A program made the position numbers and the translations under genes. From DATBGO01 sp963840095 (GTDB lineage: Bacteria; Actinomycetota; Actinomycetes; Streptosporangiales; Streptosporangiaceae), in NCBI GenBank assembly GCA_963840095.1, contig CAWIXN010000004.1, positions 1-64,000 on the forward strand: a DNA stretch of 64,000 nt, written 5' to 3'. This document shows positions 43,713 to 51,547 of this stretch, one piece after another (position 1 is the stretch's first letter; each line of letters begins with the position of its first letter). The notes below the pieces were generated by a model, which saw only the letters and a list, made by a program, of their open reading frames with translations, was not told the DNA's origin and searched no databases.

Positions 43713-44363
43713 TTAGCGACGGTTGACCTCGACGACGATGCGCTCGTCCTGATCGGCACCGTCCGGCCTCGCCGCGGCCGCGAGCCGGTCGTCGTCGCGC
43801 GGGAAGACGGGCAGGATGATCCGCTCGGCCCAGCCGGTGATCCGGCCATCGTCGATGGCGTTGGGCAGCGACAGCTCGACCCGGAATCCGTCTTCATCGA
43901 CGTGGAACAGCATCAGCCAGGTCAGTAGGACGTCGGGGTCGGCGGCCCGGCCGTTCGGACTGAGGTCGAAGTCGCCGAAGTCGAGGGTGAGCTGCTCGTT
44001 GACCTCGACCGCCTGGATCGTGGCGTAGCCCTTCGCGTACTTGGTGGCCGGCAGCAACTCCGCCAGTCCGGTCAGCTCATCACCCGTCGTCGCGACGATC
44101 GCGAAATCGCCGCTCGGATGGATGGTCCGGGGCAGGTTACGCGGGTTGTCGAAACTCCAGCCCGCGGGGATCAGCTCCTCCCGCAGGAACCTGTTGGTGC
44201 GGCCCCAGCGGGTCAGGCCTTCCATGATCGGCGGGTCGAGCGCCGTGCAGATGCTCGCCTCGGCGTCCGCCCGCCGCACCACCCGCTCGACGAGTTCCGT
44301 GCTCAAGCCGAGCTCGGCCAGCCGGTCGACGGCCGCACGCTCGACAAGCACCCGGGTAGCCAT
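43713..44363 (-). CDS. Conserved unknown protein paired with XRE-ImmA
   Basis: The product is 216 residues from ATG 44363 (GGAGG 11 bases upstream). It is a soluble alpha/beta protein with well-formed segments (RWGRTNRFLREELIPAGWSF, DNPRNLPRTIHPSGDFAIVA, TTGDELTG, KYAKGYATIQAVEVNEQLTL, ELSLPNAIDDGRITGWAERI). No known domain is recognised. I recall similar proteins directly upstream of XRE-ImmA genes in many actinomycetes, suggesting a functional pair in which this protein is the partner or substrate. A 22-bp palindrome lies 50 bases before the start. Confidence 0.72.
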   Translation of the reverse strand: MATRVLVERAAVDRLAELGLSTELVERVVRRADAEASICTALDPPIMEGLTRWGRTNRFLREELIPAGWSFDNPRNLPRTIHPSGDFAIVATTGDELTGLAELLPATKYAKGYATIQAVEVNEQLTLDFGDFDLSPNGRAADPDVLLTWLMLFHVDEDGFRVELSLPNAIDDGRITGWAERIILPVFPRDDDRLAAAARPDGADQDERIVVEVNRR

Positions 44364-44413
44364 CCCGCTGTGACCTCCCTCATGACAGCAGCGCACCTGC
44401 TGACTTCGCGAAA

Positions 44414-44435
44414 CGATACCTCAGCTGAGGGATCG
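44414..44435. promoter_or_regulatory. Candidate operator of the XRE-ImmA operon
   Basis: A 22-bp palindrome, CGAT-A-CCTCAGCTGAGG-G-ATCG, has a perfect 12-bp core and one mismatched pair. It lies upstream of the first gene of the operon and is framed by two direct CGAAACG copies. Binding by the XRE domain is inferred from position. Confidence 0.55.
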
Positions 44436-44537
44436 AAACGTGAAGTACCACCGGCGCGTTGCCGACGGACCGGACGGATTACGGCCGGTTCGAAGGACTG
44501 GGCCAATGATCCGCAGCTTATCCCGCGGCCGCTCGTA

Positions 44538-45944
44538 TTACTTGTCCGTGACTACCGTGACCCCGCCGATGCCAAGGGCCTCCACCGGGGCCCTGATCTC
44601 CGATGCGTCGCCGACCAGGATCGTGACCAGGCGATTCTCCGGGAACGCCGCGACGACTGCGGCCGTTGCCTCGGCCGTGCCCGTCTGCGCCAGGCGCGCG
44701 TACAACCGCGCCTGGTAGTCGTCGGGCAGGTGCTCCTCCACCTGATCCGCCAGCGTGTCGGCGACCGCGCTCGCCGTCTCGTACCTAAGCGGCGCGACGC
44801 CGACCAGGTTCTGAACCGCCGTGTCGCGCTCGGTCTCGGTCAGCCCCTCCGCGGCCAGCGTGCGCAGCACCGTCCACAGGTCACCCAGGGCGGGACCCGT
44901 GGACACCGTGTCCACGGAACCGCTGATGGCGAGCGCCGCGGCGCCCGTCGCGCCGTCCGCGCCGCGGCGGGCCGGCGACCGCAGCACCTGCGCGGAGGCC
45001 CGTACCCCGTACGTGTAGCCCTTCTCCTCCCGCAGGACGCGGTCCAGCCGCGACGTGAGCGTGCCGCCCAGGCAGTACGTGCCGAGCACCAGCGCGGGCC
45101 AGGCCGGATCATGCCGGTCCGGGCCGATCCGCCCGATGAGCAGCTGTGTCTGGACGGCGCGGGGCCGGTCCACGATCACCACCCGGCCGGTGTCGTCGGC
45201 AATCACCGGCGGCACCGGCAGCGGCTCGGCGGCGTCGCCGGCCCATCCGCCGACCGTGCTGGCCAGCAACGCGTCGAGGTCGATACCCGTGAGGTCGCCC
45301 ACGACGACCGCGGTCGCCGCGGCGGGCCGCACCTGGGCCTGGTAGAACGCGCGCACGCCCGCGGCGTCGATCCGCGCGACGGTGTCCTCGGTGCCCTGGC
45401 GCGGCCGGGATATCCGCGCGGACGCCGGGAACAGTTCCCGCGACAGCTGCTTGGCCGCCCGTCGGCCGGGGTTGGCCAGCTCCAGGGGAATCTCATCCAG
45501 GCGGTTGCGTACCAGCCGCTGGACCTCGCTAGCCGCGAACGCAGGCGCCTGCAGGGCCTCGGCGAGCAGCCCGAGCGCCCTGGGCAGGCGGGAAAGGGGA
45601 ACCTCCAGCGAGACGCGGGCGCCCGCGTAGTCGGCGTGCGCGTGGAGCGTCGCGCCGCAGCGCTCCAGCTCGGCGGCGAACTCCTCAGCGGTGAGATCGC
45701 CGGCTCCCTGAGAAAGCGCGCGCATCATGATCGTGGCGATCCCGTCGAGCCCGTCGGGCTCGGCGTCGAGTGGCATGTCCAGGCAGATCTCCACTGCCAC
45801 CACCTGCTGCCCGGGCCGGTGGCAGCGCAGCACGGTCAGCCCATTGGCGAGCGCGCCGCGCTGCGGTGCGGGGAACGCCCAGGATTTCGGCTCCCCGGGG
45901 GCCGGCTGCGGGTGGAGGTCCATCGTCACGACCGCGTCGCTCAT
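44538..45944 (-). CDS. M16 peptidase-like protein, noncatalytic subunit
   Basis: The product is 468 residues with the inverzincin fold (TVLRCHRPGQQVVAVEICLD, GIATIMMRALSQGAGDLTAE, YTYGVRASAQVL), but the HxxEH zinc motif is missing. Its ATG overlaps the stop of the catalytic subunit by 4 bases. The pair resembles the heterodimeric bacterial M16B peptidases, in which this subunit helps substrate binding. Confidence 0.9.
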   Translation of the reverse strand: MSDAVVTMDLHPQPAPGEPKSWAFPAPQRGALANGLTVLRCHRPGQQVVAVEICLDMPLDAEPDGLDGIATIMMRALSQGAGDLTAEEFAAELERCGATLHAHADYAGARVSLEVPLSRLPRALGLLAEALQAPAFAASEVQRLVRNRLDEIPLELANPGRRAAKQLSRELFPASARISRPRQGTEDTVARIDAAGVRAFYQAQVRPAAATAVVVGDLTGIDLDALLASTVGGWAGDAAEPLPVPPVIADDTGRVVIVDRPRAVQTQLLIGRIGPDRHDPAWPALVLGTYCLGGTLTSRLDRVLREEKGYTYGVRASAQVLRSPARRGADGATGAAALAISGSVDTVSTGPALGDLWTVLRTLAAEGLTETERDTAVQNLVGVAPLRYETASAVADTLADQVEEHLPDDYQARLYARLAQTGTAEATAAVVAAFPENRLVTILVGDASEIRAPVEALGIGGVTVVTDK

Positions 45945-47365
45945 CGGTCGGCTCCTTCGTGCTCGTCGTTCTCGCCGGCGCCGCTGGCCTGGCCGGCTGC
46001 CTGGCCGCTGGCCGGTTCGGCGCCCGGCTCGACGGCCTCGCCGGCCGCCGGGCCGGCCGGGCCCTCGGAGGTCACCGGCTCGTACACCAGCACCGCACGG
46101 TTGTCGGGGCGCAGCCGGGCCGCGGCGATCGCCCGGACCTCCTCAGCAGTGACGTCCAGGAGCCGGTCGACAGCGGTGAACGCGAGCTGCGGGTCGCCGA
46201 ACAGCACCGCGAACCGGCACAGTTCATCAGCCCGGCCAGCGACCGTGCCGAGCCGGTCCAGCCATTCGCGTTCCAGCAGGGCCTGGGCCCGTTCCAGCTC
46301 CTCGGCGCTCGGCGCCTGCGTGCCGAGCCGCGCCAGCTCCTCGTTGACCGCGGCCTCGATCTGCGGGATCTGGGCATCGCCGGAGGCCTTCACGTCCATG
46401 AAGCCCAGTGAGGGGGCGCCCGCGAGTCGCAGCAGCCCGAAATTGGCCGAGACGGCCGTGCGGTCACGGCGCACCAGCCGGTTGTACAGCCGGGACGCCA
46501 TGCCGGCGCCGAGGACCGTGAGGGCCACGTCGGCCGCGTCGCACTCAGGCGTGCCGTCGCGGGGCAGCCGGTAGGCGGCCATCAGGGCGCGCGCCGGGAC
46601 CTGCTCGCGGATCTCCACGCGCAGCTCCCCGCCGATGATGTCGGGGAGCGTGTCGTCGCGCGGCGGCACCCTGCCGTCGTAGGACGGGATCGAGCCGAAG
46701 TACTTCTCGACCCAGGCCAGCGTCTGCTGCGGGTCGATGTCACCGACGATCGCCAGGACGGCGTTGTTCGGCGCATAGTTCGCGCGGAAGAACGCGCGCG
46801 CGTCCTCCAGCGTCGCCGCGTCCAGATCGGCCATGGAGCCGATCGGGGTGTGGTGGTAGGGGTGGTCCTCGGGGTAGGCCAGCGCGGTCATCCGCTCGAA
46901 CGCGGTGCCGTAGGGAACGTTGTCGTAGCGCTGCCGGCGCTCGTTCTTGACCACGTCACGCTGGTTGGCCATGGACTCCTCGTCGAGCGTGGCGAGCAGC
47001 GAGCCCATCCGGTCCGCCTCCAGCCAGATCGCCAGTTCCAGCTGGTGTGCGGGCATGGTCTCGAAGTAGTTGGTGCGCTCGAAACTCGTCGAGCCGTTGA
47101 GGGAGCCGCCGGCGGCCTGGACCAGCTCGAAGTGGCCGTTTCCCCTGACCTGCGCCGAGCCCTGGAACATGAGGTGCTCGAAGAGGTGAGCCAGGCCGGT
47201 GCGGCCCTTGACCTCCTGCCGCGAGCCAACGTCATACCAGAGGCAGACCGCCGCGACCGGAGTCAGGTGGTCCTCGGAGAGCACCAGGCGCAGGCCGTTT
47301 GCCAGACGGTGCTCGGTCGCTGTCAGGCCGCCGGAACCGGGCGGCTGCGTGGCGGTGTGACCCAC
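45941..47365 (-). CDS. M16 zinc metallopeptidase, catalytic subunit
   Basis: The product is 474 residues from GTG 47365, preceded by AAGGGA. HxxEH is intact (H60-L-F-E-H64 in GLAHLFEHLMFQGS), with the downstream Glu ligand in NQRDVVKNERRQRYDN. The clamshell peptidase degrades peptides and unfolded proteins. It is coupled by ATGA overlap to the noncatalytic subunit. The Ala/Gly/Glu-rich C-terminal tail is low complexity. Confidence 0.93.
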   Translation of the reverse strand: MGHTATQPPGSGGLTATEHRLANGLRLVLSEDHLTPVAAVCLWYDVGSRQEVKGRTGLAHLFEHLMFQGSAQVRGNGHFELVQAAGGSLNGSTSFERTNYFETMPAHQLELAIWLEADRMGSLLATLDEESMANQRDVVKNERRQRYDNVPYGTAFERMTALAYPEDHPYHHTPIGSMADLDAATLEDARAFFRANYAPNNAVLAIVGDIDPQQTLAWVEKYFGSIPSYDGRVPPRDDTLPDIIGGELRVEIREQVPARALMAAYRLPRDGTPECDAADVALTVLGAGMASRLYNRLVRRDRTAVSANFGLLRLAGAPSLGFMDVKASGDAQIPQIEAAVNEELARLGTQAPSAEELERAQALLEREWLDRLGTVAGRADELCRFAVLFGDPQLAFTAVDRLLDVTAEEVRAIAAARLRPDNRAVLVYEPVTSEGPAGPAAGEAVEPGAEPASGQAAGQASGAGENDEHEGADR

Positions 47366-47522
47366 GGGCAGGTCCGTCCCTTCGATCGCGTGCCGGAGAA
47401 GTCCACCAACTGTACGCAAGGAGGCTGCCGTGCCAGCCGGGCCGGCCCGCCGTGAGCTCGGCGGTCCGGCGACCAGGCCGGTGGTCAGGCGATGCCGGTG
47501 GTGGCTTGCGCTGGAGGTTCGC

Positions 47523-48182
47523 TCAGAACAGGCGCAGCGCGCCGTCGCCGGTGCCGCGCATCGTGTCGTAGTCGAGGACCAGGCAGCGGATGCCCCGGTC
47601 CTCGGCCAGGACCCGGGCCTGCGGCTTGATCTCCTGCGCGGCGAAGATGCCCTGTACCGGGGCCAGCAGCGGGTCCCGGTTGAGCAGCTCAAGGTAGCGG
47701 GTGAGCTGCTCGACGCCGTCGATCTCGCCGCGGCGCTTGATCTCGATCGCGACGCAGCCGCCGGCCGCGTCCCGGCACATCAGGTCGACCGGGCCGATCG
47801 GGGTCGGGTACTCGCGGCGGACCAGCCGCCAGCCTTCGCCGAGCACATGCATCTGTGCTGCGAGCAGCTCCTGCAGATGCGACTCGACCCCGTCCTTGAC
47901 CAGGCCCGGATCAATTCCCAGGTCGAACGAGGAATCGCTGAGGACCTCCTCGATACTGATGAGCAGGGTCTCGCCCGATTTTCCGGTCACGGTCCAGCGG
48001 TCCGCTGTCTCAGCCAGCCGGCAGGGCGGCGACATCCAGTTAAGCGGCTTGTAGGAGCCGCCGTCACTATGCACGAGCACCGACCCGTCCGCCTTGACGA
48101 TCAGCAGCCGCAGCGCCGATGGGAGATGGGCGGTCAGCCGCCCTGCGTAGTCCACGCTGCACCGGGCGATGACGAGTCGCAT
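47523..48182 (-). CDS. nucS: Mismatch endonuclease NucS
   Basis: The product is 219 residues; ATG 48182 (MRLVIARCSVDYAGRLTAHL) is the family start. The C-terminal nuclease domain has D133 in IGPVDLMCRD, E147 and K149 in VAIEIKRRG. In actinobacteria, which lack MutS/MutL, NucS cuts both strands at mismatches with the beta clamp and keeps mutation rates low. Position near the atp cluster matches Rv1321. Confidence 0.96.
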   Translation of the reverse strand: MRLVIARCSVDYAGRLTAHLPSALRLLIVKADGSVLVHSDGGSYKPLNWMSPPCRLAETADRWTVTGKSGETLLISIEEVLSDSSFDLGIDPGLVKDGVESHLQELLAAQMHVLGEGWRLVRREYPTPIGPVDLMCRDAAGGCVAIEIKRRGEIDGVEQLTRYLELLNRDPLLAPVQGIFAAQEIKPQARVLAEDRGIRCLVLDYDTMRGTGDGALRLF

Positions 48183-48240
48183 GGCAGCCAACTGTAGCCG
48201 GGCGCGGACGCTCCGGCGCGCAGCGCCAGTTAGTTGCCCC

Positions 48241-48305
48241 GGTGCGCAAGGCCGGGTTACGCCCGCGCGCAGCGCCGGGTTACGCCCGCGCGCAGCGCCG
48301 GTTAC
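48241..48305. repeat. 23-bp direct repeats after the hydrolase gene
   Basis: Three units of about 23 bp (GCGCGCAGCGCCGGGTTACG type) stand between the divergent ends of nucS and the DLH-type hydrolase. The last unit overlaps the hydrolase stop codon. Confidence 0.8.
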
Positions 48306-48880
48306 TTGAGGTCATCAAGGAAGCTGAGCACGCGTGAGATAAGCAACGTTGCGGCCTTCTCGTCGTAGTCGGGCAGGCTGCTGTCGGCGAAAAGGTGCCG
48401 GTCGCCGGGGTACCGGAACAGTTCCGCGCTGTCGGTCGCGTTGACCAGGTCACGGGCGGCGTCCAGGTCGCCCTCGGCAACGAAGGACTCGTCGGCGTCC
48501 ATGGCATGGATCTGGACCGGGACGCCATCCGGCCAGGGGCAGCCAAACTCGGAGGTCGGGATGCAGGAGTAGCACAGCAAGGCACCCTTCGCGCCCGGTC
48601 GCGTCTGGGCCAGCAGCTGCGCGGGCAGCACTCCGAGTGAGAAGCCCGCATAGACGATGTCGCTCGGCAGGCCCTCGGCGGCGGCCCGGCCGCGCTCGAT
48701 GATGGTGTCGAAGCCGATCCGCTGGGCGTGCGCGACACCGTCGGCCAGGGTGGCGAAGGTCAGGCCGTCGTAGAGATCGGGAACCGTGACCCGGTGCCCG
48801 GCGGCACGTAGCTGGTCGGCGAACTCGCGCACCCCGTCGGTGCGGCCCTGCGCGTGATGGAACAAGATGACCTCGGCCAT
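48302..48880 (-). CDS. Dienelactone hydrolase-family protein
   Basis: The product is 192 residues from ATG 48880 (GGAGA box). The alpha/beta hydrolase fold has the nucleophile elbow YAGFSLG (Ser81, where classic dienelactone hydrolases have Cys), Asp in MDADESF and His in PGDRHLFAD. MAEVILFHHAQGRTDGVREF matches the family start. It hydrolyses an ester or lactone; the substrate is unknown. Confidence 0.87.
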   Translation of the reverse strand: MAEVILFHHAQGRTDGVREFADQLRAAGHRVTVPDLYDGLTFATLADGVAHAQRIGFDTIIERGRAAAEGLPSDIVYAGFSLGVLPAQLLAQTRPGAKGALLCYSCIPTSEFGCPWPDGVPVQIHAMDADESFVAEGDLDAARDLVNATDSAELFRYPGDRHLFADSSLPDYDEKAATLLISRVLSFLDDLK

Positions 48881-49184
48881 CGGCTCTCCTTCGTCTGCAG
48901 ATCGGGAGGGGTGGGTTTGATGCGGCACACGCTAGTCGCCGGGTCCGACACGGAGCCTGCGTCTGGCGGTCCGGGCAAGGCGCCGCGCTCCTCAGCAAGG
49001 CGCGGGCGGCGTCTTCACGCGCAGCCATGCCCGCGTGGGTGATCGTCCTCTGCACCTGCCCTACCCAGAGGTCCACCGGGCTAACTGTCGGGGCGCGGCC
49101 GGGGCGGCTGGGGGAGCGGGCCCGCGGCTCGACGGCCGGGGGGCGGCCGACGGCGACCGGGAGCACCCCGGCCGGCCTGGTGCG
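48881..49184. other. Intergenic stretch, no supported gene
   Basis: About 300 bases lie between the hydrolase start and the end of the efflux gene. No frame shows a domain or a good start. No strong hairpin or repeat was seen. Confidence 0.4.
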
Positions 49185-50819
49185 CTACAGCTTGGCGGTG
49201 TCGCGCGGGACAGAACGCCCGTCCCCGCTGGGCGCCGCGCTGCCCTCACCGTCGAGGTAGGCGTGGTCCCGCAACGGCAGGTCCTTCAGGAACCAGGTGA
49301 GGACGAAGGCAACCAGGGCGACCGGCGCTCCGATCAGGAAGACGGCGTGCAGCGATTCGCTGAACGCCTGGACGTAGCCGTGGTGAATGGCTGGCGGAAG
49401 CGCATCGAGCTGAGCGGGACTGGCCGAGACATTGCTGCCGTGAACGGCGCGCAGCGCGGCGGGCGGAAGGTATCTCGGCAGGTTGGCGGCGAGGCGGTTA
49501 TTGAAGATCGCCCCCAACACGGCGACCCCGAACGAGCCGCCGATCTGGCGGAAGAACGCCGAGGAGGACGTGGCCGTTCCAAGCTGGCTGCGCGGCACCG
49601 CGTTCTGGACGGCGACCACGAGGACCTGCATGACCAAGCCGATGCCGGCGCCGAGGACAAACATGTAGATCGACGAGACGGCCAGCGAGGTCGACGGCGT
49701 GAGACGCGAGAAGAGGTAGAGCCCGATCGCCATCACGCCGGTGCCAAGGACCGGGAAGATCTTGTACCTTCCCCACTTGGTTACCAGCCGCCCGCTGACT
49801 GTGAAGGTGATCAGCATCCCGAAGACGAGCGGGAGCAGCTGCAGGCCAGAACTGGTGGGCGTGGCGGCGTGCACTGTCTGGAGGTAGAGCGGGATGTAAA
49901 TGATCGCGCCGAACATCACGAAGCCGACGATGAACCCGACCGAGTTCGACACCGAGAACACCGAGATGCGGAACAGCGCGAGCGGGATGACCGGCTCGGC
50001 GGCCCGTACCTCGGCCCAGCAGAACAGCGCGATGAGTACAACCGCGGCCGCGGCCAGCGAGAGTATCTGCGTAGAACCCCAGGGATACGTCGACCCGCCC
50101 CAGGTGGTGAACAGGATGATGACGGTGACCGCACCGCCCAGCAGCGCGGTGCCCAGGAAGTCGATCGCGTGGCGGGTGCGCTTGCGCGGCAGGTGGAGGA
50201 CCACCGCGATGATGGCCAGCGCGGCGATGCCGATCGGCAGGTTGATGTAGAAGACCCATCGCCAGCTCAGGTGCTGGGTGATGAACCCCCCGGCGAGCGG
50301 TCCGATGACACTCGAGAGCCCGAAGACCGCGCCGAAATAGCCCATGTAACGGCCCCGCTGGCGGGGGCTCACAATGTCGCCCATGATCGCCTGGGCGCCG
50401 ACCATCAGGCCGCCGGCCCCGACGCCCTGCAGCGCCCGGAATCCGATCAGCTCGGCCATGTCCCGGGACAGCCCGGACAGCGCCGAGCCGACCAGGAAGA
50501 TGATGATGGCCGCCTGGAAGAGCTTCTTCCGGCCGTAGAGGTCACCGAGCTTGCCCCACAGCGGGGTCGAGATTGTCGAGGTCAGCAGGTAGGCGGTGAC
50601 CACCCAGGACAGGTGGTTCAGGCCGTGCAGGTCACCGGCGATCGTCGGCAGCGCCGTGGCGACGATCGTCTGGTCGAGCGCCGCGAGAAACATGCCGAGC
50701 ATGAGCGCCGAGAGGATCACCAGGATCCTGCGGTGCTCCGCCGCGCCGATCTCGTCGGCCCCGGGGGCAGCGACCGATCCCGCCGCCGTCCCGGCCACCG
50801 GGCCGGGAGGCTCACCCAT
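49185..50819 (-). CDS. DHA2-family (14-helix) MFS efflux transporter
   Basis: The product is 544 residues from ATG 50819, overlapping the MarR stop by 8 bases; ATG 50846 is an alternative. EmrB/QacA-type drug:H+ antiporter with MLGMFLAALDQTIVATALPT (motif D1), GKLGDLYGRKKLF (motif A), the motif-C-like ASSVIGPLAGGFI and 14 predicted helices. It exports lipophilic drugs. It is co-transcribed with the MarR gene. Confidence 0.93.
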   Translation of the reverse strand: MGEPPGPVAGTAAGSVAAPGADEIGAAEHRRILVILSALMLGMFLAALDQTIVATALPTIAGDLHGLNHLSWVVTAYLLTSTISTPLWGKLGDLYGRKKLFQAAIIIFLVGSALSGLSRDMAELIGFRALQGVGAGGLMVGAQAIMGDIVSPRQRGRYMGYFGAVFGLSSVIGPLAGGFITQHLSWRWVFYINLPIGIAALAIIAVVLHLPRKRTRHAIDFLGTALLGGAVTVIILFTTWGGSTYPWGSTQILSLAAAAVVLIALFCWAEVRAAEPVIPLALFRISVFSVSNSVGFIVGFVMFGAIIYIPLYLQTVHAATPTSSGLQLLPLVFGMLITFTVSGRLVTKWGRYKIFPVLGTGVMAIGLYLFSRLTPSTSLAVSSIYMFVLGAGIGLVMQVLVVAVQNAVPRSQLGTATSSSAFFRQIGGSFGVAVLGAIFNNRLAANLPRYLPPAALRAVHGSNVSASPAQLDALPPAIHHGYVQAFSESLHAVFLIGAPVALVAFVLTWFLKDLPLRDHAYLDGEGSAAPSGDGRSVPRDTAKL

Positions 50820-51387
50820 CGAGGTTTTCCAGGTGCCGTTCGACATCGGCGGTGAACTGGCGGAGCAGGCGCGCGAGCTCAGCCTGCTCGGTCACCGGCC
50901 AGCCGGCCAGGAGCCGGGTCAGCCAGGCCCGGCGCGCGCCGAGAAACCGGCTGATCGTCCGCCGGCCCGCGGCGGTGAGCTGCAGCCGGGTCGCCCGCGC
51001 GTCTTCGGCGTCCCTGGCCCGGCTGACCAGGCCCGACCGCTCGAGCTGCTGGGCCTTCCGCGTCACCGCCGGGGCGTCGATGCGCAGCCGCTCGGACAGG
51101 TCGGTGAGCCGCAAGCTGGTCCCCTCCGCGTGGAGCACGTAAAGAAAGGCCAGGCCGGCCTGATCGATGTCGACCCGCGCCTGCCCGAGCAAGAACTCAT
51201 GCAGCCGGACCTGGCGGAGCGAGCGGGCGAGCGAGTGCAGCGCCGACTCGATGTCGCCGATCGCCTCGTCGGGGCCGGGCTCGGCGGAGCCCAGCGACTC
51301 GGCGGAGCCCAGCGACTCGGCGGAGCCCAGCGACTCGGCGGAGCCCAGCGACTCGACGGTTCGCAGGGACGAGTCCTGGCTGCTCAT
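50812..51387 (-). CDS. MarR-family repressor of the efflux genes
   Basis: The product is 191 residues from ATG 51387. The winged helix is TSLRLTDLSERLRIDAPAVT, then RKAQQLERSGLVSRARDAED, then ARATRLQLTAAGRRTI. The first 35 residues contain four copies of SAESLG encoded by 18-bp repeats (51281-51354). It is divergent from a second MFS gene; two matching sites lie in the promoter gap. It probably represses both transporters until a drug binds. Confidence 0.9.
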   Translation of the reverse strand: MSSQDSSLRTVESLGSAESLGSAESLGSAESLGSAEPGPDEAIGDIESALHSLARSLRQVRLHEFLLGQARVDIDQAGLAFLYVLHAEGTSLRLTDLSERLRIDAPAVTRKAQQLERSGLVSRARDAEDARATRLQLTAAGRRTISRFLGARRAWLTRLLAGWPVTEQAELARLLRQFTADVERHLENLDG

Positions 51388-51406
51388 GCCAGTCAGGTTA
51401 GCATGG

Positions 51407-51461
51407 TGTTTACCTGCGTCAAGCAAACGAAAGATGCCTTGTTTGCCTGTGTCAAGCAAGT
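51407..51461. promoter_or_regulatory. Two MarR-type operators in a divergent promoter
   Basis: Two 22-bp direct copies, TGTTTACCTGCGTCAAGCAA (51407) and TGTTTGCCTGTGTCAAGCAA (51440), start 33 bp apart (three helical turns). Each is a weak palindrome with TTGC-like and GCAA ends. They lie between the divergent MarR and MFS starts, as for autoregulated MarR-efflux pairs. Confidence 0.65.
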
Positions 51462-51547
51462 GACTAAGGTTGGTATACCGGACGGGCCCGCTGGCTGGCA
51501 CGGGCTGGCCCGGCAGGACCGCGATACCACAGGAGAGTGTGATCCAT

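Noticed and set aside
49035..50855. 606-codon plus-strand frame over the DHA2 transporter
   Set aside because: Highly charged Arg/Asp/Glu reading opposite a clear 14-helix transporter; a typical GC-rich shadow.
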